Source of the DNA: JAGOPY01 sp964619555
GTDB taxonomy: Bacteria; Bacteroidota; Bacteroidia; Bacteroidales; JAGOPY01
Reading direction: 5' to 3'
Assembly: GCA_964619555.1 (NCBI GenBank)
Contig: CAZUDV010000001.1
Coordinates: 268,100 to 332,099 of the forward strand
Length of the DNA stretch: 64,000 nt
Shown piece after piece: positions 17,291 to 26,326 of the stretch (position 1 is the first letter of the stretch; the number at the start of each line of letters is the position of its first letter). The translations under genes and the position numbers were made by a program. The notes under the pieces were generated by a model that worked only from the letters and a program-made list of their open reading frames with translations, searched no databases and was not told the DNA's origin.

Positions 17291-19846
17291 ATGAAAAATA
17301 TAGCCGGAAAAATCCTGTTGGCCATCATTTTGCTCATTGCAGCCAACTCTTTCCTGTTGGCACAAAGCAAATACCACATTTCCGGCCGGGTGATCGATGC
17401 CGAAACCCGCGACCCGCTGGCTTTTGTGAATATTATCATCACGGGTACCAAAACAGGCGTATCCACTGATATCGACGGCAAGTTCAGTATCTGGTCCGAT
17501 ATTCCCGTTGAATCCATCAAACTATCTTATGTGGGCTATTTCCCCCTTACTTTCACTATTCCCGGAAATAAGACAGAAAACCTGCTGATCTCCCTGCAAA
17601 AAAAGACCATCGATCTGAATGAAGTGGTCATCCTGCCGACAGTCAATCCGGCCCACCGCATCATCGACAGCGTACTGGCAAACCGCTATCAGAACGATCC
17701 GGAGAAACTCAGTTCCTTTGCCTATACTTCTTACGAAAAGACCATCTTTACTGCCAAACTTGACACAATTCTCGAGACTGAAAAGGACTCTCTCGGCAAC
17801 ACCGTTATCGATACGCTCGTTATGGCCGATACTGCCATGAACCAGCAGGAGGAATTGATCTCACAGGACACTGTTATTTCGGATTCCTCGATGCAGGAGT
17901 TGAAAGATTTTTTCGGGAAACAGGATATAGCGATCATGGAAACCGTGGTGGAACGGAAGTTCATGGCACCGGACCGGAATTATGAAAATGTGAAGGCAAA
18001 CCGGATTTCGGGATTCCAGGACCCGATCTTCGTTTTTTTGGTGTCGCAGATCCAGACCACTTCCTTCTACAGGGAAACCTTCAACATCCTCGATAAAGCC
18101 TATATCAATCCCATATCCGGCGGCAGCAAGAATAAGTATATCTTCATCATAGAAGACACATTGTACACGGAATCAGGGGATTCGGTTTTCATCATCTCAT
18201 ACCGCCCCAGGCCCAATACCAATTTCGACGGGCTGGAAGGCGTGCTTTATATCAATTCCAACAAATGGGCTTTGCAGAACGTAATTGCCCGCCCTGCCAG
18301 GATGGAAGGATTCAGCATCAAGATCCAGCATATGTACGAGCATATCGACAACCGCCAGTGGTTCCCGGTACAGCTCAACACGGATATCACCTTCAACGGA
18401 CTCCAGGTCGCGACAGGCAACGAAAGGGCGCGGTTCGTCGGCATTGGTAAAAGTTACATCCGGGATATCGAAATCAACCCCGAACTGGTCCGAAGGCAGT
18501 TCGCCACCCTCGGAGTGGATGTGGACCCTAATTCGCACCAAATGCCAGAAGATTACTGGAATGCTTACCGGATAGACACCCTCACCGAACGGGATAAACG
18601 AACCTACGCCTTCCTCGACAGCATCGGGCAGGAAGTCAATTTCGACCGCATCTCCAGAAGTTTTGAAACCTTGTTGAATGGCCGGATCCCATTCAAATTC
18701 CTGGACATCGACCTGGACAAGATCATCAAATACGATGCCTACCAGGGATTATACCTGGGCCTTGGTGTACACACCAATGACAAACTTTCCCGGCATTTTA
18801 AAGTTGGGGGCTATTTCGGTTTCGGGATCAAGGATGATGACTGGAAATACGGTGCCGATGCCAGCATTGTCCTCGACCGACGGCATGAAGTGGAACTCGG
18901 GTTGAAATATTACAACGATCTGACTGAAACCGGCGGCACCCGGTTTTTCGACGACAAGGATAATTTCCTGACCGGGGAGAACTGGCGGAATTTCCTCATC
19001 AACCGGGAAAACCCCACGGAAGATATTTCCGCTACACTTGGATTCAGGCTGTTGCGGGATTTTAAGTTTGCGCTGGGATTTCATGTCAATACGAAGGAGT
19101 CTCCCGATGATTACCGTTTCGGAAGAACTGAAAATGGTCTTGACATACTGGACAGGCAGTTCAGGTTCACAGAATTCACCGGCGGTTTCCGGTTCGCCTT
19201 CCGGGAAAAATTCATAGTGACAAAACGCACACGGATCTCCCTCGGCACCAAATACCCTGTTCTGTGGTTCCAGTATACCAGGGGCATCGATGGTTGGCTG
19301 GACGGGGAATATGCCTATAACCGGTTCGATGTCAAAATAGAAAAATCATTCTACCTGAAGTACCTGGGCCGTACCTCGCTCCTGCTGAGGGGCGGCTTCA
19401 TCGACCGGGCCTTGCCGGAAAGCAATCTCTACAACGGCAACGGAAGCTACCGATTTTTCATCATATACGCACCGAACAGCTTTGGCACCATGCGCATGAA
19501 CGAATTCCTTTCGGATCGCTATGTAGCGCTCTATTTCTCGCACAATTTCGGGAAACTGCTGAAACGGTGGGAAAAGTTCCAGCCGGAGCTGCTGTTAACC
19601 ACCAATATGGCTTTCGGATGGCTGGAGCATGATGGCATCCATTACAACATCAGCTATAAAACGATGGAAAAAGGCTATTTCGAAAGCGGTTTCAGCATCG
19701 ACAACCTGTTGAACCTGCAGGTCTATTCGCTTGGTTTCGGAGCCATGTACCGCTGGGGACCCTATACCTTCCCACAGTTCGAAGACAATATCTCTTTGAA
19801 AGTTTCGGTCACCTTCCCGCTGAGCCAGATGAGGATGGGAGAGTAA
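17291..19846 (+). CDS. DUF5686 outer-membrane protein with carboxypeptidase-regulatory-like domain
   Basis: An 851-residue predicted outer-membrane protein. A signal peptide (MKNIAGKILLAIILLIAAN...LAQ, about residues 1-25) precedes a CarboxypepD_reg-like beta-sandwich (about 27-110; ISGRVIDAETRDPLAFVNIIITGTKTG), a domain common at the N-terminus of Bacteroidota outer-membrane receptors. The remainder matches the DUF5686 family in layout: a long periplasmic region, then a C-terminal beta-barrel with alternating aromatic strands (LGLGVHTNDKLSRHFKVGGYFGFGI, ending ISLKVSVTFPLSQMRMG). There is no TonB box or plug motif, so it is not an obvious TonB-dependent receptor. Its function is unknown. It ends one base before the convergent proS stop. 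Confidence 0.85.
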   Translation: MKNIAGKILLAIILLIAANSFLLAQSKYHISGRVIDAETRDPLAFVNIIITGTKTGVSTDIDGKFSIWSDIPVESIKLSYVGYFPLTFTIPGNKTENLLISLQKKTIDLNEVVILPTVNPAHRIIDSVLANRYQNDPEKLSSFAYTSYEKTIFTAKLDTILETEKDSLGNTVIDTLVMADTAMNQQEELISQDTVISDSSMQELKDFFGKQDIAIMETVVERKFMAPDRNYENVKANRISGFQDPIFVFLVSQIQTTSFYRETFNILDKAYINPISGGSKNKYIFIIEDTLYTESGDSVFIISYRPRPNTNFDGLEGVLYINSNKWALQNVIARPARMEGFSIKIQHMYEHIDNRQWFPVQLNTDITFNGLQVATGNERARFVGIGKSYIRDIEINPELVRRQFATLGVDVDPNSHQMPEDYWNAYRIDTLTERDKRTYAFLDSIGQEVNFDRISRSFETLLNGRIPFKFLDIDLDKIIKYDAYQGLYLGLGVHTNDKLSRHFKVGGYFGFGIKDDDWKYGADASIVLDRRHEVELGLKYYNDLTETGGTRFFDDKDNFLTGENWRNFLINRENPTEDISATLGFRLLRDFKFALGFHVNTKESPDDYRFGRTENGLDILDRQFRFTEFTGGFRFAFREKFIVTKRTRISLGTKYPVLWFQYTRGIDGWLDGEYAYNRFDVKIEKSFYLKYLGRTSLLLRGGFIDRALPESNLYNGNGSYRFFIIYAPNSFGTMRMNEFLSDRYVALYFSHNFGKLLKRWEKFQPELLLTTNMAFGWLEHDGIHYNISYKTMEKGYFESGFSIDNLLNLQVYSLGFGAMYRWGPYTFPQFEDNISLKVSVTFPLSQMRMGE

Positions 19847-19847
19847 G

Positions 19848-21320
19848 TTAGTACGCCCTCGCAAACACCACCCTCTTATTGGAAGGCTTCCCGGAATACA
19901 CGCACTTGCCGTGCTCTTCCGGCGTATCCAGCGGGATGGTGCGGATCGTGGCCTTGGTCTCGTCCTTGATCTTCTCTTCGGTTTCCGAAGTGCCATCCCA
20001 ATGCGCCAGCAGGAACCCGCCCTCTTCGATCTTCTCCTTGAACTCATCCCAGGAATCGACCTTGAAGGTGTTGTTCTCGCGGAAGGAAAGGGCTTTCTGG
20101 AAGAGGTTCGACTGGATCTGCGTGAGGAGGTTCTCGATCTTTATCCCAAGGTTTTCGGCCTGCAGCACCTCTTTCTCGAGGGTGTCGCGGCGCGCCACCT
20201 CCACTGTGTTGTTCTCCAGGTCCCTGGGACCGATGGCGATGCGCACCGGCACGCCCTTGAACTCGTATTCGTTGAACTTCCAGCCGGGCTTTTGCGTGTC
20301 GCGGCCGTCGTATTTCACGCGGATACCTTTCGCCTCGAGTTCCTTTTTGATTTGGTTGGCCTTAACGCTGATTTCAGCGAGCTGGTCATTGTTCTTGTAA
20401 ATAGGAATGATGACAACCTGGTGCGGCGCCAGCTTCGGCGGCAGCACCAGCCCGTGGTCGTCGGAATGGGTCATCACCAGCGCGCCCATCAGGCGGGTCG
20501 AAACGCCCCATGAGGTGGCCCAGACATAGTCCAGCTTGTTCTCTTTGCTCAGGAACTTCACGTCGAAAGCTTTGGCAAAGTTCTGCCCAAGGAAATGCGA
20601 AGTGCCGGCCTGCAATGCTTTTCCATCCTGCATCAATCCTTCAATGCAATAGGTCTCCACCGCCCCGGCGAACCGCTCGTTCGGCGATTTCACGCCCCGG
20701 AGCACCGGCATGGCCAGCCACTCCTCGGCGAAGCGGGTGTAAACACCCAGGATCAGTTTTGCCTCCTCAACTGCTTCCTGCTCGGTAGCATGGGCCGTAT
20801 GGCCTTCCTGCCAGAGAAATTCTGCTGTACGAAGAAATAAGCGAGTGCGCATCTCCCACCGCACTACGTTGGCCCACTGGTTGATCAGCAGCGGCAGGTC
20901 GCGGTACGACTGGATCCAGTTGCGGTAGGTGTCCCAGATGATCGTCTCGGAAGTCGGCCGGATGATGAGCTCCTCTTCCAGCTTCGCTTCTTCATCCACC
21001 ACGATGCCCTTTCCATCCGGCGAATTTTTCAGGCGGTAATGGGTCACCACGGCGCATTCCTTCGCAAACCCTTCCACATGGGAAGCTTCCTTGCTGAAGA
21101 ACGACTTCGGGATGAAAAGCGGGAAATAGGCATTCACATGCCCGGTTTCCTTGAACATCCCGTCGAGGGCTGCCTGCATCCGCTCCCAGATCGCGTATCC
21201 GTAAGGCTTGATTACCATGCAACCGCGTACAGCGGAGTTCTCTGCAAGGTCAGCCTTGATCACGAGATCATTGTACCATTGCGCATAATTTTCTTCCCTG
21301 CTTGAAAAATCTTTAGCCAT
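19848..21320 (-). CDS. proS: Prolyl-tRNA synthetase (archaeal/eukaryotic type)
   Basis: Charges tRNA-Pro with proline. The 490-residue length and lack of the bacterial INS editing insert identify the ProRS type found in archaea, eukaryotes and many Bacteroidota. Class II motifs are visible: GCMVIKPYGYAIWE near the start, motif 2 region RWEMRTRLFLRTAEFLWQEGHTAH and motif 3 GVSTRLMGALVMTHSDDHGLVLPP. The anticodon-binding domain includes GIRVKYDGRD and KPGWKFNEYEFKGVPVRIAIGPRD. The C-terminal domain ends in FARAY, keeping the terminal Tyr of this type, but of the Cys residues forming a zinc site in relatives only one (GKCVYSG) is seen. Identification is very secure. Confidence 0.96.
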   Translation of the reverse strand: MAKDFSSREENYAQWYNDLVIKADLAENSAVRGCMVIKPYGYAIWERMQAALDGMFKETGHVNAYFPLFIPKSFFSKEASHVEGFAKECAVVTHYRLKNSPDGKGIVVDEEAKLEEELIIRPTSETIIWDTYRNWIQSYRDLPLLINQWANVVRWEMRTRLFLRTAEFLWQEGHTAHATEQEAVEEAKLILGVYTRFAEEWLAMPVLRGVKSPNERFAGAVETYCIEGLMQDGKALQAGTSHFLGQNFAKAFDVKFLSKENKLDYVWATSWGVSTRLMGALVMTHSDDHGLVLPPKLAPHQVVIIPIYKNNDQLAEISVKANQIKKELEAKGIRVKYDGRDTQKPGWKFNEYEFKGVPVRIAIGPRDLENNTVEVARRDTLEKEVLQAENLGIKIENLLTQIQSNLFQKALSFRENNTFKVDSWDEFKEKIEEGGFLLAHWDGTSETEEKIKDETKATIRTIPLDTPEEHGKCVYSGKPSNKRVVFARAY

Positions 21321-21361
21321 TGTATTTTTTGGTATAAAATTTGCTTTTTATTAAGAAGACG

Positions 21362-21369
21362 CAAAAATA
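21362..21369 (-). promoter_or_regulatory. Bacteroidota -7 promoter element for proS
   Basis: The minus strand reads TATTTTTG (TAnnTTTG), 41 bases before the proS ATG. It lies in the 107-base divergent gap shared with the Tyr/Gly-rich lipoprotein gene. Confidence 0.55.
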
Positions 21370-21411
21370 ATCAATAATGAAAAATATAAGCCTCAACCGG
21401 GTAATTAAATC

Positions 21412-21420
21412 AAAGGAGGA
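21412..21420 (+). promoter_or_regulatory. Strong Shine-Dalgarno sequence (AAAGGAGGA)
   Basis: An extended anti-SD complement ends seven bases before ATG 21428 and fixes that start for the lipoprotein gene. Strong SD sites are uncommon in Bacteroidota, which mostly rely on unstructured A-rich leaders. Confidence 0.75.
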
Positions 21421-21427
21421 ACACCTC

Positions 21428-22960
21428 ATGAGAACTTTAACTTTTATCGTCGTCATCTTTACATTATTCCTGGCTTCATGCTCATCCACCTACAATGCTT
21501 CTGCACCTTACGATGAGGTGTACGCCAGTTCTACGGATCCGGCAAATACAGCCCCTGCAACCGTAACGGTCAGGTCTGAAGCCGTCCAGTCGACCTCTTC
21601 AGTTGAAGGAGATTATTATGCTCCTGAATATGAAGAAGGCGAATTCGATTCGGAAGGATATTATGATTATGAATACGCCTCGCGGATCAAACGCTTCCAG
21701 GACGACAATCCCGGTTTTGATTATTACAGCAACTATTATACCGACAATTACTACTACAACTACGATCCTTATTACATGGGCAGCAGCATCTACGGTGGAT
21801 ATGGCTGCTGCGGGCCGTCGGTTTCCATGAGTTTCGGATGGGGCTGGGGATATCCTTACTACGGTTACTATCGTCCCTGGTATTACGATCCCTGGTATTA
21901 CGATCCCTGGTATTATCCTTATTATGGTTACGGATGGGGATATGGTTATCCCGGATACTATGGCTCTTACTGGGCCGGTTACTACGACGGCTACTGGGAC
22001 GGTTACTACTGGGGCGGCGGCGGATATTATCCTGAACCTTACCCCGGCGGCGGTGATGGATATTACTATGGCCACCGTGGCAGCCGCGGAGGCAGCTCCA
22101 ATGGCAGCAACACCTCCGGATCGTTGACCCGGGACCAGAGGACAGACGAAAATACAACCAATGCATACAGCCAGAGCGCCAGGGGCGTTCGTAATGATGC
22201 CACCACAACCGCTGTTACCACCGGCGGCGGCGCCCCGGGATCCGGTCAGACCGTCGATAAAACCACCGGGGAAGCCATTTCGGCCCGCGGCGTGCGCACT
22301 GACGGCAATACGGCAACTTCCGGCTCCACTGGCAAGGTGACCAACCCCACCTCTGCCGGTACGCAGACCAGGACTACCGGCACCACTCAACCGGCATATA
22401 ACAAACCGGCCGAGCCTGTACGCAGCGATCGTTCCACCGGTGTTTCTTCGGGAACACAGGAGAATCCCTCCATGTCGCCCAGCAGAAGGGTACAGCCTGA
22501 AATGAAATACGAAAAACCAAAAAGTTATACCTCTCCCAGTTACAGGACCACGCCTTCCAACCAGGAATACACCAGCCCCGCCACCCGGGAGAACCGTACA
22601 TACAGCAACCCTCAGAACACCCAAAGTGAAGAGGCAACACGCAAGGTTTATTCCACAACACCCGAAAGGAAAACCTTTGACAACGGGAGCCATTCGACCA
22701 GGGAAAGCGGAACTTACAGGAATACTTCCACGAGTCCGGCTCAGAAATATTCCTCTCCATCCAGATCCTCTGAGCGCAGCACCTATTCCGCACCCTCAAA
22801 TAATTCAGGCAGCCGCAGTTATTCGACTCCGTCCAGGTCCAACAGCTCTCCTTCCTATAACTCCGGAAGCAGCGGTGGCGGATCCCGCTCCAGTGGCGGC
22901 AGTTATGGCGGAAGCAGCAGTGGTGGCAGCAGTGGGGGCGCCCGTGGAGGAAGAAGATAA
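21428..22960 (+). CDS. Tyr/Gly/Trp-rich lipoprotein of unknown function
   Basis: Starting at the ATG preceded by the strong SD gives 510 residues; the longer frame from 21377 is rejected. The N-terminus MRTLTFIVVIFTLFLASCSS is a lipoprotein signal with lipobox LASC. SSTYNASAPYDEVYA, directly after, resembles a lipoprotein group common in Bacteroidota. Residues about 90-220 are extremely rich in Tyr, Gly, Trp and Asp (WYYDPWYYDPWYY, GYYDGYWDGYYWGGGGYY), partly encoded by a 15-bp direct repeat (21878-21907). The rest is a Ser/Thr/Gly/Pro-rich, probably disordered tail with an Arg-containing end. No catalytic domain is seen. It could be an envelope structural or adhesive protein, but this is a guess. 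A FadL-like gene follows 20 bases on. Confidence 0.75.
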   Translation: MRTLTFIVVIFTLFLASCSSTYNASAPYDEVYASSTDPANTAPATVTVRSEAVQSTSSVEGDYYAPEYEEGEFDSEGYYDYEYASRIKRFQDDNPGFDYYSNYYTDNYYYNYDPYYMGSSIYGGYGCCGPSVSMSFGWGWGYPYYGYYRPWYYDPWYYDPWYYPYYGYGWGYGYPGYYGSYWAGYYDGYWDGYYWGGGGYYPEPYPGGGDGYYYGHRGSRGGSSNGSNTSGSLTRDQRTDENTTNAYSQSARGVRNDATTTAVTTGGGAPGSGQTVDKTTGEAISARGVRTDGNTATSGSTGKVTNPTSAGTQTRTTGTTQPAYNKPAEPVRSDRSTGVSSGTQENPSMSPSRRVQPEMKYEKPKSYTSPSYRTTPSNQEYTSPATRENRTYSNPQNTQSEEATRKVYSTTPERKTFDNGSHSTRESGTYRNTSTSPAQKYSSPSRSSERSTYSAPSNNSGSRSYSTPSRSNSSPSYNSGSSGGGSRSSGGSYGGSSSGGSSGGARGGRR

Positions 22961-22980
22961 CTTTTAAATCACAACTTATC

Positions 22981-24468
22981 ATGAAAAGGCTATTGATCGT
23001 TTCGGCTCTCCTTTTGACAGCCGCGTGGCAGACAATGTCCCAGAATTCCGTAGATGCACTCAGGTACTCCCGTATCGATATAGGCGGATCAGCCCGTTTT
23101 ATGGGTCTAAGCGGAGCATTCGGAGCCCTGGGCGCTGATTTCACGACCGCCAGCACCAATCCCGCAGGGATCGGACTATTCAAATCTTCCGAGATCTCCA
23201 TCACACCATCCGTTCACATTGGCGCTGTGGAATCCCTTTATAACGGTAACCTCCTCGAAGATGGCCGATCGAATTTTTACCTCGGAAATGTCGGCATGGT
23301 CATGACATCAAAAATTAAAACCGATCCTAAAAAAGCAGGTTGGAGAAGTTTCAGCTTTGCCACCGGAATGAACCGGCTGAACGATTTCAATTTCCGCTAC
23401 GAAATGGCCGGGTACAATGAAACCAATTCCCTGCTGGACACTTATGTGGAATTCGCCGATGGCGTGCCATTCGAAGACATTGAAGATGACCCATGGGGAG
23501 AGTATGCTTTCGACCTGAACCTGGCCTGGTGGACTTACCTGCTCGACCTGGCAGATCCCATGGTGGATGATGAATACATTTCACCGGTTCCCGCTGGCAG
23601 TAAATTCCAGGCTAAATCGATCGACACCAGAGGCTCTATGAATGAGTACGTCTTTACCTTCGGGGCAAATTACAACGAACGGCTTTATTTGGGAATGACC
23701 TTCGGTATCCCATTCATCCGTTATTTTGAATCTTCGGTTTATGAAGAATCGGATATCCAGGGAACTGAGCTGTTATATTTCCGCCGGATAGAAGACCTTG
23801 AAACCAGGGGAAGCGGGTTTAACCTGAAACTAGGGCTGATCTACAGGGCTTCCGACTGGCTCAGGGTAGGCGCATCTTTCCATTCTCCCTCCTGGTTCGG
23901 CAATATGGAAGATTACTGGTCGGCCACCATGGTTTCGGAATTCACCACTCCCGACATCAACGGCGATTATCGTTATGTGGAAACATCCCCGGCTGGTACC
24001 TATAATTATAACCTGACCACTCCCTACCGGCTCCAGGGCAGCCTGGGCTTTATTGTCGGAAATATTGGCCTGATCAGTGCGGATTATGAATTTGCCGATT
24101 ATGCCAATGCAAAATTTGACGCCCCTGATTATAATTTCTCCGAAGAAAACAGGTCAATATCAAATAGTTATGCGATCGGACATCATATCAGGGTTGGAAC
24201 TGAATGGAGGTACAATATATTCAGTTTCCGTGCTGGCGGTAAATACTTCACTTCACCTTTCGAAAATGAGATCAATGATGCCAGCCGCTGGGGATTTTCT
24301 GGCGGGGTCGGGCTTCGCCAGGGCTGGTTCTTCATGGACCTGGCCTACGCCTTCAGTAAAAGTGAAGAGGATTATTACTTTTATAACACCGGAACCACCG
24401 TACCCAATCCCGTGCTCAATACGAGCAGAATTCACAACATTCTCCTGACGCTTGGCGTGAAGCTATAG
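22981..24468 (+). CDS. OmpP1/FadL/TodX-family outer-membrane transporter
   Basis: A 495-residue outer-membrane beta-barrel of the family that passes hydrophobic compounds such as fatty acids or aromatics. After the signal peptide (about 1-20, MKRLLIVSALLLTAAWQTMSQ) comes the family N-terminal hatch-like region: ALRYSRIDIGGSARFMGLSGAFGALGADFTTASTNPAGIG. The body alternates short hydrophobic strands and loops, and the chain ends in strand HNILLTLGVKL. Length is typical. It follows the Tyr/Gly-rich lipoprotein by 20 bases and is probably cotranscribed. The ligand is unknown. Confidence 0.85.
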   Translation: MKRLLIVSALLLTAAWQTMSQNSVDALRYSRIDIGGSARFMGLSGAFGALGADFTTASTNPAGIGLFKSSEISITPSVHIGAVESLYNGNLLEDGRSNFYLGNVGMVMTSKIKTDPKKAGWRSFSFATGMNRLNDFNFRYEMAGYNETNSLLDTYVEFADGVPFEDIEDDPWGEYAFDLNLAWWTYLLDLADPMVDDEYISPVPAGSKFQAKSIDTRGSMNEYVFTFGANYNERLYLGMTFGIPFIRYFESSVYEESDIQGTELLYFRRIEDLETRGSGFNLKLGLIYRASDWLRVGASFHSPSWFGNMEDYWSATMVSEFTTPDINGDYRYVETSPAGTYNYNLTTPYRLQGSLGFIVGNIGLISADYEFADYANAKFDAPDYNFSEENRSISNSYAIGHHIRVGTEWRYNIFSFRAGGKYFTSPFENEINDASRWGFSGGVGLRQGWFFMDLAYAFSKSEEDYYFYNTGTTVPNPVLNTSRIHNILLTLGVKL

Positions 24469-24476
24469 AACAGTCA

Positions 24477-25529
24477 TCACACTCTGACAAATCTTGCATT
24501 CGAAGCCTTGAAACTGATCCAGACCTCCTTGCCGGCCCGCAATTCGAGCGCCTGAAGGGAATCTCTCGTAATATTGACATAAAATGATGTCCCGGTATTA
24601 ATTAGTACCTCGAAACCGGATGGGGATGGATGGATAGCTGTAATCTGGCCGAAAAACTGGTTGGTGGCGCTGGTCGGTAGTTTCTCCAGTGTTATGAAGA
24701 TATCTTCCCCCCTGACCAACACAAATCCCTTTCCTTCCGGTTCATTGGTGTTCAAACGGACGAGCTGGCCATTTTCCAGTTCCGCGCATTGCTTGTCCTG
24801 TTCCCTGAATAACCGGGCCCGGAAATAATTTTTTATCCCGGTAAACCTGGCCATAAATTCTGATTCGGGATGATGAAAAACATGATCGGCGGGACCGGAT
24901 TGAATGATCCTTCCAAGGTCGAGAACGGCAATTTTATTGGCAAGGACCAAAGCCTCCTCGTAATCATGAGTCACATGGATCATAGTTTGTCCTTTGCCGT
25001 TGAGCCGTTTGAGCAAACTTCGAAGACCCTGTCGCAGCGATACATCCAGTGATGCCAATGGTTCATCCAGCAAAAGGTACCTGGGCCTTCTCGCCAGGGT
25101 CCTGGCCAGGGCAACTCTTTGCAGTTCACCGCCTGACAGGCTTGAAGGCCTTCTGTCCAGCAAGTGACTTATTTCCAGTGTATCAGCCAGCTCCTTTAAC
25201 TCCTTTTCGGCGGTCTTACCCCGGATCCGTCTGGAGGTCAAGGAGTACCGAATATTATCCCGTGCGGAAAGATGGGGGAAGATGGCCAGATCCTGGAAAA
25301 CCAGGCCAAATGGCCTCTTCTGTATCTTTTGCCAGGTAATTTCCCTTCCGTCAATATGGATGCTCCCGTCATCCGGCAAGACCAGCCCGGCCAACACTTC
25401 CAGTATTTGTGTCTTACCCGCTCCGGAAGGGCCCAGGATCACAAAATAATCCCCATCTTCAACCCGGAATGAAATCTCCTTCAGGCTGAAACCGGAATAG
25501 GTTTTTTCTATGTTCTGGAGCTCAAGCAT
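24477..25529 (-). CDS. Oxyanion (tungstate/molybdate-type) ABC importer ATPase
   Basis: A 350-residue ABC ATPase of the CUT1/Mod/Wtp group. Walker A is GPSGAGKT (about residues 34-41), the Q-loop is FGLVFQDLAIFPHLS, the signature is LSGGELQRVALARTLA, Walker B is YLLLDEPLASLD and the switch is IHVTHDYEEA. The last about 65 residues form a TOBE-like regulatory domain, which in ModC-type proteins can sense oxyanions. It overlaps the permease gene by eight bases. With that WtpB-like permease and a moco cluster 17 kb away, tungstate or molybdate is the likely substrate, but sulfate or another anion cannot be excluded. No binding-protein gene is adjacent. Confidence 0.8.
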   Translation of the reverse strand: MLELQNIEKTYSGFSLKEISFRVEDGDYFVILGPSGAGKTQILEVLAGLVLPDDGSIHIDGREITWQKIQKRPFGLVFQDLAIFPHLSARDNIRYSLTSRRIRGKTAEKELKELADTLEISHLLDRRPSSLSGGELQRVALARTLARRPRYLLLDEPLASLDVSLRQGLRSLLKRLNGKGQTMIHVTHDYEEALVLANKIAVLDLGRIIQSGPADHVFHHPESEFMARFTGIKNYFRARLFREQDKQCAELENGQLVRLNTNEPEGKGFVLVRGEDIFITLEKLPTSATNQFFGQITAIHPSPSGFEVLINTGTSFYVNITRDSLQALELRAGKEVWISFKASNARFVRV

Positions 25530-26304
25530 CTTTCCTGTCGCGGGACAATAATCTCAGGATAATAAAAAAAGCCAGGCTTACAATGATGAAAAGCACCGCC
25601 ACGGGCCGTGCGTATTTCAGTCCGAAGGCCCCGAACCTTTCCCATATCAGCACCGGCGTGATCATCGGATGATAGGCCACGATGACAACTGCGCCAAATT
25701 CACTCATCCCCCTTGCAAACATAAGGATCAGCCCTGATACGATGTTTCGCCAGGCCAGTGGCAATGAAACCGTAAAAAAGACCCGGGCAGGGGATGCCCC
25801 CAGGTTGAGCGCTGCCTGCTCCAGCCTCAGGGGAACGGACGCGAATCCATCACGGGCTGCATTGATCAGGAACGGAATACTCACAAAAGCCATGGCCAGT
25901 GCAATACCTGCCGGGGCCCCTACGAAATCCAGCCCAATCATTGAGCCCAGCCGACCGATGTATGAATCCCTCGAAACGGCGCCCAGAACTGCAATGCCTG
26001 CCGCAGAATGCGGTATGACAATCGGCAGGTCGATAATTCCCAGTACCAGTTTTTTAATTGCAAAATCTTTCCGTGCCAGCAAATAAGCCAGCGGGATGCC
26101 GCCGATGGCGAAAATGAGGGTGGCTGCCATGGATACCCACAAGGTCAGACCAATACTGCGCTGCACCTCCGGATCTTTTGAAGATTCGAAGAGTTGTTCC
26201 GGAGCCGTGGCCACAAACATGCCAACCAGCGGCCCGACTATTAACAACAATACGATCCCGCTCAGGAAGATAAGGAATAGATGGAATGGTTGAAACCGTG
26301 CCAT
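25522..26304 (-). CDS. Oxyanion ABC importer permease (WtpB/ModB-like)
   Basis: A 260-residue membrane permease with about six transmembrane helices. The BPD_transp EAA motif region reads EQAALNLGASPARVFFTVSLPLAWRNI, where it would contact the ATPase. The following ARGMSEFGAVVIVAYHPM and APVLIWERFG-like segment (here TPVLIWERFG) closely resembles WtpB tungstate/molybdate permeases. The ATPase gene follows with an eight-base overlap. Upstream, 22 bases away, is the stop of a T9SS BNR-repeat protein, so no WtpA/ModA-like binding protein is encoded in the unit. The binding protein may be elsewhere in the genome. Confidence 0.82.
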   Translation of the reverse strand: MARFQPFHLFLIFLSGIVLLLIVGPLVGMFVATAPEQLFESSKDPEVQRSIGLTLWVSMAATLIFAIGGIPLAYLLARKDFAIKKLVLGIIDLPIVIPHSAAGIAVLGAVSRDSYIGRLGSMIGLDFVGAPAGIALAMAFVSIPFLINAARDGFASVPLRLEQAALNLGASPARVFFTVSLPLAWRNIVSGLILMFARGMSEFGAVVIVAYHPMITPVLIWERFGAFGLKYARPVAVLFIIVSLAFFIILRLLSRDRKDA

Positions 26305-26326
26305 GGCGCAGCGAAGATAGGAAATC

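Noticed and set aside
21599..22693. A 364-residue open frame on the minus strand opposite the Tyr/Gly-rich lipoprotein
   Set aside because: It is a Val/Ile/Gly-rich shadow created by the low-complexity Tyr/Gly codons of the real gene; it has no family signature, and the + strand gene has a lipobox and a strong ribosome site.
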